Notes under the pieces: model-generated
Told to the model about the DNA's origin: nothing
Database searches by the model: none
Seen by the model: only the letters and a program-made list of their open reading frames with translations
Assembly (NCBI RefSeq): GCF_016587375.1
Contig: NZ_BNJG01000001.1
Coordinates: forward strand, 3,292,001-3,356,000
Source: Ktedonobacter robiniae
Lineage (GTDB): Bacteria > Chloroflexota > Ktedonobacteria > Ktedonobacterales > Ktedonobacteraceae
Direction: 5' to 3'
DNA length: 64,000 nucleotides
Shown here: positions 15,325 through 24,034 of the stretch, in pieces
How the letters are laid out: the number at the start of each line of letters is the position of its first letter
Position numbering within the stretch: position 1 is the stretch's first letter
Translations under genes and position numbers: made by a program

Positions 15325-16584
15325 TTATTCTGCGCCTTTGAGGACTTTGGTGTTGCCACTGTTGAGCAGGTTCTCCTCCAGCCCGAGGGAGGGGAGAATC
15401 TGCGCCTGGGCCTGGGTGTTGAGGGGCAGGCCCCAGAGCTTGATAAAGCCCAGGGCGGCGTTGTGGTCGAACTGGTCGCCACTGTCATAGGTCGCCAGGC
15501 CGTGGTCATAGAGCGAGTGCTCGGACTTGCGTCCTACTACTGTACAGTGTCCGCGCGAGAGCTTCATGCGTACGGTGCCGCTGACGAAGCGCTGGGTGCT
15601 CTGGACATAGGAGGCCAGGTCCTGGTGCAGAGCACTATACCATTGGCCGTTGTAGATGAGGCGCGCATACTCGCCCGCGACAATGTCTTTAAAGCGCACC
15701 TGGTCGCGGCTAAGGGTGATGGTCTCCAGCGCCTGGTGGGCGGCGTGCAGCACCACAGCGGCGGGCGCCTCGTAGATCTCGCGTGATTTGATGCCGACCA
15801 GGCGGTTTTCCACATGGTCGATGCGCCCGATGCCATAGGTCCCAGCAATCCGGTTCAGGGTCTCGACGATCTCGGCCCCCTCCTGCTCCTCGCCATTGAG
15901 CGCCACGGGAATGCCTTGCTTGAAGGTAAGCTCGACATAGGTAGGCGCTTTGGCCTCCAGGGTGTCGGGATCGCTGGTCCAGGCGTAGACTTCAGCGGGT
16001 GGCTCAGCCCAGGGATCTTCTAGGATGCCGCACTCAATGCTACGGCCCCAGAGGTTCTGGTCGACCGAGTAGGGGCTGGCGTTAGTGACCTGGATGGGAA
16101 TGTTATGCTCTGCGGCATAAGCGATCTCGTTGTCGCGCGTCATGCTCCACTCGCGCACAGGGGCGATGATCTTCAGGTCGGGCGCGAGGGTATTGATTGA
16201 GACATCGAAGCGTACCTGGTCGTTGCCTTTGCCGGTGCAGCCATGTGCGACGGCGACGGCACCCTCCTGGCGCGCGACCTCCACGAGCAGGCGCGCGATC
16301 AGTGGGCGAGCCAGGGCCGTGGCGAGGGGATACTGCCCCTCGTAGATGGCTCCAGCCTGGAGGGCGGGCCAGACAAAATAGCGGACGAAGTCGTTGCGTC
16401 CATCGACGACCAGGGCCTTGACTGCGCCGATCTTGCGCGCGCGCTCGGCGATGGCGGAGAGATCGCGCTCATTGCCCACATCGATGGTCAGGGCGATCAC
16501 ATCCAGGTCGTATTTCTCTTTGATCCAGCGAATCGCGACGGAGGTATCCAGACCTCCAGAGTAGGCGAGTACCACGGTTCCCAT
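15325..16584 (-). CDS. argG: Argininosuccinate synthase, standard form
   Basis: Joins citrulline and aspartate with ATP to form argininosuccinate, the penultimate step of arginine synthesis. The 419-residue protein has AYSGGLDTSVAIRW at 7-20 (PP-loop), the HGCTGKGNDQVRF citrulline/aspartate block near 115, and TNASPYSVDQNLWGRSIECG, all typical of the main bacterial ArgG. Last gene of argG2-argH-argG, two bases downstream of argH, so co-transcribed and probably translationally coupled. A second, divergent synthase is the first gene of the same operon. Confidence 0.97.
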   Translation of the reverse strand: MGTVVLAYSGGLDTSVAIRWIKEKYDLDVIALTIDVGNERDLSAIAERARKIGAVKALVVDGRNDFVRYFVWPALQAGAIYEGQYPLATALARPLIARLLVEVARQEGAVAVAHGCTGKGNDQVRFDVSINTLAPDLKIIAPVREWSMTRDNEIAYAAEHNIPIQVTNASPYSVDQNLWGRSIECGILEDPWAEPPAEVYAWTSDPDTLEAKAPTYVELTFKQGIPVALNGEEQEGAEIVETLNRIAGTYGIGRIDHVENRLVGIKSREIYEAPAAVVLHAAHQALETITLSRDQVRFKDIVAGEYARLIYNGQWYSALHQDLASYVQSTQRFVSGTVRMKLSRGHCTVVGRKSEHSLYDHGLATYDSGDQFDHNAALGFIKLWGLPLNTQAQAQILPSLGLEENLLNSGNTKVLKGAE

Positions 16585-16586
16585 AG

Positions 16587-17993
16587 TTATTCAATCTCCA
16601 GAATGGCGGTATGTGTTGGTCCGACGAGTGTTTGGATGGCCTGTTTGAAGGCCTGGGCACGTGTTTCCCAGTTTGTATGGGCCTGAGCAAGGCGCTCCTG
16701 GGCCTGCCCAAGATTCAGATTTCCCGTGCCTCCCAGGTGGTTGCGGGCATGCAGACGTGCCACAAGTTGCTCCTGGCTCTCGACCGGGAAGGGGACCTTG
16801 CTGTCAAGCTGGGCGGTGACCTTTTTGCCCACGATGCGGTAGGCATCGCGGAAGGGCATGCCCTCGGTCACCATCTCATAGGCCTGGTCGGCGGCGAAGA
16901 GTTCAAAGGTGCAGGCCGCGAGCGCCCGCTCGGCGTCGACTTCGATATGGCTCATGACGAGCTCGCAAATATCCAGGCTCTCTTGAACCAGGTCGAGGGC
17001 CGCGAAGAAGGGTCCCTTGGTCTCCTGGTAGTCCATATTGAAGCCCGAGGGGAGGCCGCTCACAATGCCGAGAATCTGCTGCTGAAGCGCCAGCATGGTC
17101 TGTGTGCGCGCGCGCACCAGTTCCATCACGCCTAGATTGCGCTTCTGAGGCATGATGCTGCTTCCGGTACAGAGTTCCTGGGGAATGCGCAGGAAGCCGT
17201 ACTCAACCGTTGTGTAGAGGAGCACGTCCTGGGCCAGTTTGCTCAGGTCAAGCATGATCTGCGAGAGCACCTGGACGACCGCGGCCTCGGTCTTGCCACG
17301 GCTATTCTGAGCGTAGATGACGTTATTCTGGACGCGTGCGAAGCCGAGCGTGTCGGCGACCAACTGGCGATCAATGGGTAGGGGAACGCCGTAGCCTGCC
17401 GCTGAACCCAGTGGTGATTGATCGTTGAGCGCATAGACGCCAGCTAACAACTGCTCGTCGTCCAGCAGCGATTCGGCAAAAGACGCGGCCCAGAGTCCCA
17501 CAGAAGAGAGCATGGCGCGCTGCATATGCGTGTAGCCAGGCAAGGGCACGTCTTGATAACGCTCCGCGAAGGTTAGCAGCGTGCTAGTGAGCGCGAAGAG
17601 CTTGCTGCTGACCTGGTGGAGCTGCTCCTTGCCGTAGAGGCGCATATCGACGAGCACCTGGTCGTTACGTGAGCGGGCGGTATGGATCTTCTTGCCCGCG
17701 TCCCCGGTTCTGGCCGACAGGAAGTTCTCGATGCTGGTATGCACATCCTCGTCGGAGGGGAGAATCTGGAATTGTTTCTCGGCGTCTAGTTCTAGAACGG
17801 TGCAGAGGGCCGCGTGGAGAGTCTGGTGCTCCTGCTCGCTTAACACCCCAATCTTATGCAGCATGGCGGCGTGGGCGAGCGAGCCCCAGACATCGTGGCG
17901 CACGAGGCGAGCGTCGAGGGCGCTGTTCTGCGCGGCCTCGTAGCGCTCGACCTTCTCGTTCAAACTATAGCCTTTCTGCCATAGTTTTGTCAC
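16587..17993 (-). CDS. argH: Argininosuccinate lyase
   Basis: Splits argininosuccinate into arginine and fumarate; member of the fumarase/aspartase superfamily, a homotetramer. 468 residues. Seen: TARSRNDQ at 105-112, the PGYTHMQRA catalytic-histidine block at 152-160, and the flexible serine loop GSSIMPQKRN at 277-286, where most family members read GSSIMPQKKNP; the K-to-R and P-to-L changes are conservative. It sits between two argG genes with gaps of two and three bases. Confidence 0.97.
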   Translation of the reverse strand: MTKLWQKGYSLNEKVERYEAAQNSALDARLVRHDVWGSLAHAAMLHKIGVLSEQEHQTLHAALCTVLELDAEKQFQILPSDEDVHTSIENFLSARTGDAGKKIHTARSRNDQVLVDMRLYGKEQLHQVSSKLFALTSTLLTFAERYQDVPLPGYTHMQRAMLSSVGLWAASFAESLLDDEQLLAGVYALNDQSPLGSAAGYGVPLPIDRQLVADTLGFARVQNNVIYAQNSRGKTEAAVVQVLSQIMLDLSKLAQDVLLYTTVEYGFLRIPQELCTGSSIMPQKRNLGVMELVRARTQTMLALQQQILGIVSGLPSGFNMDYQETKGPFFAALDLVQESLDICELVMSHIEVDAERALAACTFELFAADQAYEMVTEGMPFRDAYRIVGKKVTAQLDSKVPFPVESQEQLVARLHARNHLGGTGNLNLGQAQERLAQAHTNWETRAQAFKQAIQTLVGPTHTAILEIE

Positions 17994-17996
17994 GTT

Positions 17997-19304
17997 TTAC
18001 AATCCTTCCTGGGTAATTCCTGCCAGCTTATTGCGGCGCGCGATCAGCTCGTAAGGGAGACCGCGTAGATGCGCCGCAGGGGCGCACTCCTTCTGATTAA
18101 AGCTGGCGCTATTGATTGAACGCACATCGGGAAAGAAGAGGCCGCTGTGCGAGGAGCGCGAGACGATGTCGATATTGCCCTTGTAGAGGCTGACGACATA
18201 CTCGCCGCTCACGGCCTGCTGTGTAGTACTGATAAAGGCATCGATGGCGTTCTTGAGTGGGTGGAACCATTCACCGTGGTAGACCATACTTGACCACTGG
18301 GCATCCAACTGACGCTTCAAGGGTATCTCTTCCTTGGTCAGGCAGTAAAGTTCGAGATCGCGGTGTAGCTTGAGCAGGATCTGGGCGCCGGGAGCCTCGT
18401 AGATCTCGCGCGACTTCAAGCCCATGATGCCGTCCTCGAACATGTCGATCTTGCCGATACCGTTCTCACCGCCCAGGACATTGAGCTTCTGAATGATCTC
18501 GTCCAGGGGGAGTGCCTCGCCATCAAGCGCGACCGGGAGGCCGTGCTCCCAGGTAATCTTGAAGGTCGAAGGTTGATTAGCCGCCGTGTGAGGTGGCTTT
18601 AGCCACATCCAGATGGAGTCAGGAAGCTCGGTATCCAGGCCTATACCACCACTTGCAATGGAGCGGCACCACATTGTCTTATCATCCCCACCGGCGATCA
18701 ACTCTTCGACTGGAATACCGAAGTTTTCCATTAAGAGCTGCTCTTCGCCGCGTGTCAGGTCGAAGTCGCGCACAGGGACAAAGGTGGGGAGTCCGGGCGC
18801 GAAGAGGCTAAAGACATTATGCATGCGGTACTGGTCGTTCCCCTTCCCGCTAGAACCCTCCATAAGGGCGTCGCAGCCCAATTCGAGCGCCTTCTGGGCA
18901 ACTTTCTTTGCGATGAGCTGGCGGGTCATTGAGGTTGAGATGGGATAGCCATTGTAGTCTGAGTTGGCCTGAATGGCTTTGGTAAGCCATTGTGTGGTAA
19001 ACTCCTCGCGGGCGTCAAGCACGATAGGTGTGATACCCAGCATCTCGGCGCGTTGGATGCTCATGTTGAGCTCTTCTTCACCCTGGCCCACATCTACGCT
19101 GATGGCGTAGAGCTTGCTGGCATGATACTTGGTTTCAGCCAGCTTGACGCAGAGTGTCGAGTCCAGGCCGCCCGAAAAGGCGAGGGCAATGGTGTTTCCC
19201 TGAGGAACGTCAACGGAGTTGACTTTGTGGAGGGCCAGGGCAAGCGCGTCCTGGCTGCTGGTGGTTGTCGCCTGGGTCAGATGTGTCTGATTGTTGGTTA
19301 CCAT
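17997..19304 (-). CDS. argG: Second, divergent argininosuccinate synthase-like protein
   Basis: A 435-residue protein of the ArgG superfamily, first gene of the operon, downstream of the T-box leader. The PP-loop reads AFSGGLDSTLC at 42-52 (Ser in place of the usual Thr), followed by VGQGEEEL, EGSSGKGNDQYRMH and SREIYEAPGAQ, so the nucleotide and citrulline-binding framework is intact. It has an N-terminal extension of about 38 residues, and the sequence differs strongly from the 15325-16584 synthase. Possibly a functional second synthase of another origin, or an enzyme using a related ureido/amino acid pair. Which of the two supplies arginine is not decidable from sequence. Confidence 0.85.
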   Translation of the reverse strand: MVTNNQTHLTQATTTSSQDALALALHKVNSVDVPQGNTIALAFSGGLDSTLCVKLAETKYHASKLYAISVDVGQGEEELNMSIQRAEMLGITPIVLDAREEFTTQWLTKAIQANSDYNGYPISTSMTRQLIAKKVAQKALELGCDALMEGSSGKGNDQYRMHNVFSLFAPGLPTFVPVRDFDLTRGEEQLLMENFGIPVEELIAGGDDKTMWCRSIASGGIGLDTELPDSIWMWLKPPHTAANQPSTFKITWEHGLPVALDGEALPLDEIIQKLNVLGGENGIGKIDMFEDGIMGLKSREIYEAPGAQILLKLHRDLELYCLTKEEIPLKRQLDAQWSSMVYHGEWFHPLKNAIDAFISTTQQAVSGEYVVSLYKGNIDIVSRSSHSGLFFPDVRSINSASFNQKECAPAAHLRGLPYELIARRNKLAGITQEGL

Positions 19305-19751
19305 CGTGTGTACTCCTTCAAACTGAGAAAATTTTCTGGAAGGAGCGGAGATGATCCTTAAACGGCCTTCGCCCCTTCCGTCACATTTGAAGAAGGGACG
19401 AGAGCGTCAGGAAAAACTCCTGTACACACCCGTGGTGCCACCCTATTTGTCTTTCCTTCGATCTGGTAACGAGCAACGATGGAGGAATCTCATTACCCTA
19501 CGTCTTTGTAGCGAAGTCACGAAAGACCACTTTTCTGGTTATGTGCTGCGTGGTAACCGTCCACTCAACCTACTTACCCTTCATATCTCTCTGGGGAGGG
19601 ATGCAAGTGATTTTCTTCGGTCGACCGCTCACGAAGGCGTTCGAGAAGTGCCTAGCCGTTCCGAACTTCCACTCTGCTTCGGATCGCTGTTGGCTGCTGC
19701 TTCTGTACTTCTTTCGCTCAACGCGGGACAGGCTCAGTATTTTTGCTACTG
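19305..19751 (-). ncRNA. T-box leader of the arginine operon
   Basis: The leader RNA runs leftward from about 19751 to the argG2 start. The T-box core AGGGTGGCACCACGGGTG is at about 19428-19445 in the minus strand, matching the conserved AGGGTGGNACCRCG. Upstream, Stem I can be drawn: GCGTT/AACGC at its base, AGAAGT/ACTTCT, and a distal CCGAA/TTCGG hairpin with a GCAGAGTGGAAG loop. Two triplets in the specifier area follow GAA: CGG (19656-19658) and CGC (19637-19639). Both are Arg codons, so sensing of uncharged tRNA-Arg is inferred, which would suit the operon. Uncharged tRNA would stabilise the antiterminator and switch the operon on. Confidence 0.88.
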
Positions 19752-19757
19752 TTGTTT

Positions 19758-19786
19758 ATGATACAGGCCAGCCCACAAAATGTCAA
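19758..19786 (-). promoter_or_regulatory. Sigma-A-type promoter of the T-box/arginine operon
   Basis: In the minus strand TTGACA (19781-19786), 17 bases, TATCAT (19758-19763). Transcription would begin near 19751 and enter the T-box leader directly. Confidence 0.8.
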
Positions 19787-19805
19787 TGGGGAAAAAGTGA
19801 ATGTG

Positions 19806-19848
19806 TGTGTGCGTGCAACTGTAGATCTGCCACAGTTGCACGCACACA
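19806..19848 (-). terminator. Hairpin between ppc and the arginine leader
   Basis: TGTGTGCGTGCAACTGT and its complement form a 17-bp stem with a 9-nt loop, 25 bases past the ppc stop and just upstream of the arginine promoter. Presumed ppc transcript end. Confidence 0.75.
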
Positions 19849-19873
19849 GTACCATGAGCGCCATAGACGTGGA

Positions 19874-22783
19874 TTAGCCGGTATTGCGCAGGCCGGCGGC
19901 GATGCCGTTGATGGTGAGTAGGACGGCGCTTGTAAGGCGTGCGCGCTCTAGATCCTGCTCGGTCGCGGATTCTTCCTCATCTTTGCGCAGCATGAGCGGC
20001 CCTCCGAGGGCACGGAGGCGCTGGATGAGTTCGACCTGGAAGTAGCTCAAGGGATCGACATAGGGATTACGCCGCTTAATCGATTCCTGGAGTACACGCG
20101 AGGTATCGAGAAGATTTTCGCCTCCGACGATGCTGATGACCAGCTTGCGCGTACGCTCATACTCCTCTTGAATTTGCTGGGAGATGCGCTGGCGTAGCGT
20201 GGGATCCTCCACAAGCGAGGTATAGCGCTGGGCGATATGCATATCGGCCTTGGAGAGCGTCATCTGCAAATTATCCAGGAAGGCGCCCAGGAAGGGCCAG
20301 TGGCGATACATGTGGCGCAGTAACTCCAGGTGCTCGGGATGATCGGCAATGTATTCTTCCAGGGCGCCCCCGACTCCGTACCAGCTTGGCAGCACATAGC
20401 GGCTCTGCATCCAGGAGAAGACCCAGGGGATGGCGCGAAGCTCCTCAATGGCGCGATTTTTTGCGCGCCGCGCTGGACGCGAGCCGATGTTGAGCCAGCC
20501 CAGTTCTGAAACAGGGGTTGCTTGCTCAAAGAAGGTGATGAATGCAGGATCATTGTAGATGAGGTTACGGTAGCGGGCGTGCGCCTTTGACGAGAGTTCG
20601 CGCATGACGTCTCGCCACTCTTCAGGCGCATGCGGATGGACGTATTTCTCAATGATGCGCTCATCGGGAATGCTGGCACGGGCCACGCCCGCTGCCACCA
20701 GTTCCATATTGCGAATGGCGATCTCGTAGAGACCGTATTTGAAGGAGAGCATCTCGCCTTGCTCGGTAATGCGGATGTGTCCATTAACGGTGCCTGGCGG
20801 CTGGCCAAGGACTGCCTCATAAATGGGGCCGCCGCCGCGTCCAATGGCGCCGCCACGTCCGTGGAACATCGTGATGCCTATGCCATGCTTCCGTCCCAGC
20901 GCGGCCAGGCGTAGTTGCGCCTCGTAGAGCTCCCAGCTTGAGGTGAGAATGCCGCCGTCCTTGCTGCTATCAGAGTAGCCAAGCATCACCTGCTGCTGGC
21001 GCTGGCAATTGGCCAGGTAGATGCTATAAACGGGATGCGTAAAGGCCTGATCGAGGATATCGGTGCAGTTATGGAGGTCCTCGATGGTCTCGAAAAGCGG
21101 AACGATAGGCAGGTCGTCGAGGCCAAACTCCTTGCAGAAGAACTGCACTTCCAGTAGATCGCTCAGGCTATTTGACATGCTGATGATATAGCAGCTAACC
21201 GCGCGCTTACCATATTCATCGCGTGCCTGACGAATAGCCTGGAAGGTGTGAATGATATGCCAAGTGTCGTCACTGAGCTTGAGTCCGGGGCGCGTCAACA
21301 CGCGTGGGTCCTGAAGAAGTTTTTCCAGGATGCGCAGGCGTGCTGGCTCATCCAGGGTACGATAGTCCTCCTGATAGAGGCCCGTGAGCTGAAGTAACTC
21401 GGCGACGGCGTTGGCGTGTCGTGCGCTATGCTGGCGTATATCCAGGGCCACAAAGTAGAAGCCAAAGAGTTCGACCTGGCGTATCAGGTGCGCAAGATAG
21501 CCTCGGGCCAGTTCGGTCTCGCCGTCCGCCAGCAGGCTATCCTGGATCAGGCGCAGCTCCGTCAGCAGCTCTTCCGCGCTTGAGAAGGCAATGGAGGGCC
21601 TGGCTTTCTGCCTGGACTGCGGCGCAAAGGTCTGAGTATAGGGCTCGGTCGATGAGGGAGGCGTGATCGTAGCGCCCAGGCGTTTCCAGATGAAGGAGAG
21701 CTTGCGCCGGTAGGGTTCGAGGGCCGTTTGTGGACCCAGTTCTTGATCATATTGTGGTAACAGGAGCACGTCACGCTCGATAGCCTCCTGAAGTTCTGGC
21801 GTAATACGTGTGTGCGAGAGAGACTGTGAGTACTCCTGGGCCAGGAGTTCGATGGTATCACGATAGTGATTGATGATGTGTTCACGCTGAAGGCGGAGCG
21901 CGGTATGCATGGTTTCGGGTCCAACAAAGGGATTGCCGTCCTGGTCACCGCCAATCCAGGAGCCCAGGCGTAGGAAGGGTGGAACCTGGGCCTGGGGATA
22001 GACCTCGTGCAGTAGATCCTCAAACTCGGCGTAGAGGTCGGGCAGGGCCTGGTAGAGCACCTCATCCAGGTAGTAGATACCCATTTTGATCTCATCAATG
22101 GGTTGTGGGCGGACCCGGCGGACCGCGTCTGTCCGCCAGAGCAGGTCGATTGTGCCTTCCAGGTTGTGCTGCCAGCTTTTTTGTTGGCGTGGCGTTTTGA
22201 TCTTCCCGTGGTCACGGTCCTCAAGCAGGCCCGCGATGCGACTGGTTTTTGTGATCAGGCTGCGGCGTGTGGCCTCGGTGGGATGAGCCGTAAATACCAG
22301 TTCGATGGCAAGCGAGTCGAGGAGCTGCTGAAGTGTCTCCTGGCTGAGCTGTTGCTCTTTGAAGAAGGCGATCAGCGCCGCAAGTGAGCCACGTTGAGGC
22401 GTGTGGTGGGGTGTCTCCTCATAGACCTGGCGACGCCGGATGCGGTGGTATTGTTCGGCTGTATTGACCAGGTGAAAATAGACAGTAAAGGCGCGAATGA
22501 CATCAACTGCCGTGCCCAGGTCACAGGTCGCGACAATGTGTGTAATTTCCTGGTCGAGCTCATGAATTTCTGCGTGCAGGCGTTGGGCTTCTGTGTCGCT
22601 GGCATGCGCAAGAAGATCGGTGCACTCACGCAGGCGCTTACAGGAGATGCGCAACCGTTCGACGGTATCGAAGACGGTGTATCCGCCATAGCGCTTGATG
22701 GCCTGCCCCAGTGCATCGCCCAGGGTGCGAATATCGTACCGCAGGGGAGCATCTTTTTCGCGGCGAGTTTCTTGTTCTAGCAT
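19874..22783 (-). CDS. ppc: Phosphoenolpyruvate carboxylase
   Basis: Carboxylates PEP with bicarbonate to oxaloacetate, replenishing the TCA cycle; a large tetrameric cytoplasmic enzyme. 969 residues from ATG 22783, which has GGAAG at good spacing; TTG 22804 and ATG 22792 are in-frame alternatives. Seen: FTAHPTEATRRSL near residue 165 with the catalytic His, GYSDSSKDGG near 600, FHGRGGAIGRGGGP near 640, and the invariant C-terminal NGIAAGLRNTG. All key residues are intact. It lies upstream of the arginine operon but has its own terminator. Oxaloacetate feeds aspartate, a substrate of ArgG, so the neighbourhood makes metabolic sense. Confidence 0.97.
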   Translation of the reverse strand: MLEQETRREKDAPLRYDIRTLGDALGQAIKRYGGYTVFDTVERLRISCKRLRECTDLLAHASDTEAQRLHAEIHELDQEITHIVATCDLGTAVDVIRAFTVYFHLVNTAEQYHRIRRRQVYEETPHHTPQRGSLAALIAFFKEQQLSQETLQQLLDSLAIELVFTAHPTEATRRSLITKTSRIAGLLEDRDHGKIKTPRQQKSWQHNLEGTIDLLWRTDAVRRVRPQPIDEIKMGIYYLDEVLYQALPDLYAEFEDLLHEVYPQAQVPPFLRLGSWIGGDQDGNPFVGPETMHTALRLQREHIINHYRDTIELLAQEYSQSLSHTRITPELQEAIERDVLLLPQYDQELGPQTALEPYRRKLSFIWKRLGATITPPSSTEPYTQTFAPQSRQKARPSIAFSSAEELLTELRLIQDSLLADGETELARGYLAHLIRQVELFGFYFVALDIRQHSARHANAVAELLQLTGLYQEDYRTLDEPARLRILEKLLQDPRVLTRPGLKLSDDTWHIIHTFQAIRQARDEYGKRAVSCYIISMSNSLSDLLEVQFFCKEFGLDDLPIVPLFETIEDLHNCTDILDQAFTHPVYSIYLANCQRQQQVMLGYSDSSKDGGILTSSWELYEAQLRLAALGRKHGIGITMFHGRGGAIGRGGGPIYEAVLGQPPGTVNGHIRITEQGEMLSFKYGLYEIAIRNMELVAAGVARASIPDERIIEKYVHPHAPEEWRDVMRELSSKAHARYRNLIYNDPAFITFFEQATPVSELGWLNIGSRPARRAKNRAIEELRAIPWVFSWMQSRYVLPSWYGVGGALEEYIADHPEHLELLRHMYRHWPFLGAFLDNLQMTLSKADMHIAQRYTSLVEDPTLRQRISQQIQEEYERTRKLVISIVGGENLLDTSRVLQESIKRRNPYVDPLSYFQVELIQRLRALGGPLMLRKDEEESATEQDLERARLTSAVLLTINGIAAGLRNTG

Positions 22784-23214
22784 ATGGCACATCTTCCAAT
22801 TCAAATACTAGCGCGGCCTCCATTGCCACTGACATGCTGGCTCGTCGTTGCGCCCTCCTTATTTTATCATACACAAGATGAGCGTATTGTGCTCCTGGGT
22901 TAAGAAGTATGCATGGAAAAAAGACTCTGCCCTCTTTTCATGCACACTTCTTAGCCCAGAGGCTCATTGCGTGAGCCGAGGTAAATGAAATGCTATATAG
23001 GGAGGGGATGGATAAAATGCACAATATTTAGCGCCAGAGAGAATCTTTGTGTGGATAATAAGCACTGTTTGAAAGGCTGCGTGATTGCTGCTTAGCAAGG
23101 GGTGTTTGTGTAAATTGCACATAAAGAATGGTGGGAACTTCTCGTAAAATAGCTATTTAGAAATGGAGCGCTGCTATTTATACTTATAGCAGGTAGGCGA
23201 AAGGTTACGTTTTG
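22784..23214. other. First part of a 1.25 kb gene-free region
   Basis: No supported ORF. At 22895-22959 an imperfect long inverted repeat (CTGGGTTAAGAAGT and ACTTCTTAGCCCAG, stem about 21 bp with two mismatches) lies upstream of ppc. The rest is AT-rich sequence without a recognised element, possibly the promoter region of the RNA candidate that follows. Confidence 0.5.
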
Positions 23215-23495
23215 GCGGATTCGTACAAAGCGTACAAAAGGTGACTATCAAGGGTGATAGGCACAGCTAGGAACCATTCTCCAATCACAGGAATGGTCTG
23301 GCTCGGCGGCGAGTTGTTTCTTGTGAGGTATCGTGCTCAGATATGCTGATTTCTTAAGAGTGTCTGGAGCGCCCGGCAGGGCGAATAGAAGCAGTGTCCT
23401 TCCAGCGTTCTTCTTCCGCAGCATTCCATGAGTAGTTGGCCGAAAGGCTGTGATGGGAGAGTCCTCATTTTGAGGCTCTCCTATTTTTTTGTTTT
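23215..23495 (+). ncRNA. Candidate structured non-coding RNA ending in a strong terminator
   Basis: A series of local stems leads into an excellent intrinsic terminator. CTATCA/TGATAG and ACCATTC/GAATGGT lie at 23245-23310. A long bulged hairpin follows at 23336-23432, built from CTCA/TGAG, ATGCTG/CAGCAT, AAGA/TCTT, CTGGA/TCCAG and CGCCC/GGGCG. Then come a GGCC-GAAA-GGCT hairpin and the terminator GGAGAG..CTCTCC plus T7 (23456-23490). The long hairpin with internal loops recalls 6S RNA in outline only. No protein frame fits. RNase P, tmRNA and SRP RNA signatures are absent. Confidence 0.5.
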
Positions 23496-23689
23496 CGGCG
23501 TAGTCTCTTCGAGCCTGGGAACCGGTAAAAATGCAACTACATCCTTCTGTCGCACGTTTCAATTACAAAGTGTGGCTATAAAGCGCAACCTCTGTTAGGT
23601 TAAAACCTCAGCAGGATGGCGTTTATATTATGTCAGTCCTAAAAGAGAGCGCTTTTCAAGCCTGATATGATAGAATACGCTGTCAGAAA

Positions 23690-23773
23690 CCTTCGCCTCT
23701 CTGGAGAGGAGGGAGCAAAAAGGGTAAACTTTTGCTGTCTCTCAGGTGCGCGAATACTGGAAACAAAGAGTGG
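23690..23773 (+). ncRNA. Structured element with glycine-riboswitch-like blocks
   Basis: CCTCTC-TG-GAGAGG is followed by GGGAGCAAAA, a stem AGCAAAA/TTTTGCT (23714-23736), then GTCTCTCAGGTGC and TGGAAACAAAGAG. The blocks CTCTGGAGAG, GGAGCAA and TCTCAGGTGC resemble parts of glycine-riboswitch aptamers, but the P2 hairpin is missing or rearranged and the next gene is a kinase, not glycine metabolism. Treat as an unassigned RNA element. Confidence 0.3.
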
Positions 23774-23899
23774 TTTGATCGCCATCTTGAAGGAGTGTAG
23801 CCAGCCTGATCTCTGATTGTACCTGGCCTAAAAAAGCATGTTCTGCATGTTTTATTAAAAAGGGGCAATGGAGCGAGGTAGGAATGGCTGTATACTCCC

Positions 23900-23928
23900 A
23901 TGACATGCGTAAGCAGATGGTGTATAAT
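23900..23928 (+). promoter_or_regulatory. Sigma-A-type promoter of the kinase-FHA gene
   Basis: ATGACA (23900-23905), 17 bases, TATAAT (23923-23928): one mismatch to the consensus in total. It gives a leader of about 100 bases before ATG 24035. Confidence 0.8.
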
Positions 23929-24034
23929 GAAGCCGCTAATATGGGATGGATATTGTCAAGTGGAGCAAAGTATTTGCCTTTGTTCCCTTACTCTGCCCGA
24001 AGGCATGAGGGTGGTGTCTCCACAAAGGGGTATT

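Noticed and set aside
23215..23495. RNase P RNA, tmRNA or SRP RNA assignment for the RNA candidate
   Set aside because: The GAGGAAAGUCC, ACAGAAA, tRNA-like tail and SRP domain IV motifs were looked for and not found.
23248..23562. 104-codon ORF on the minus strand over the RNA candidate
   Set aside because: It runs antisense through the terminator stem, has no RBS and no domain.
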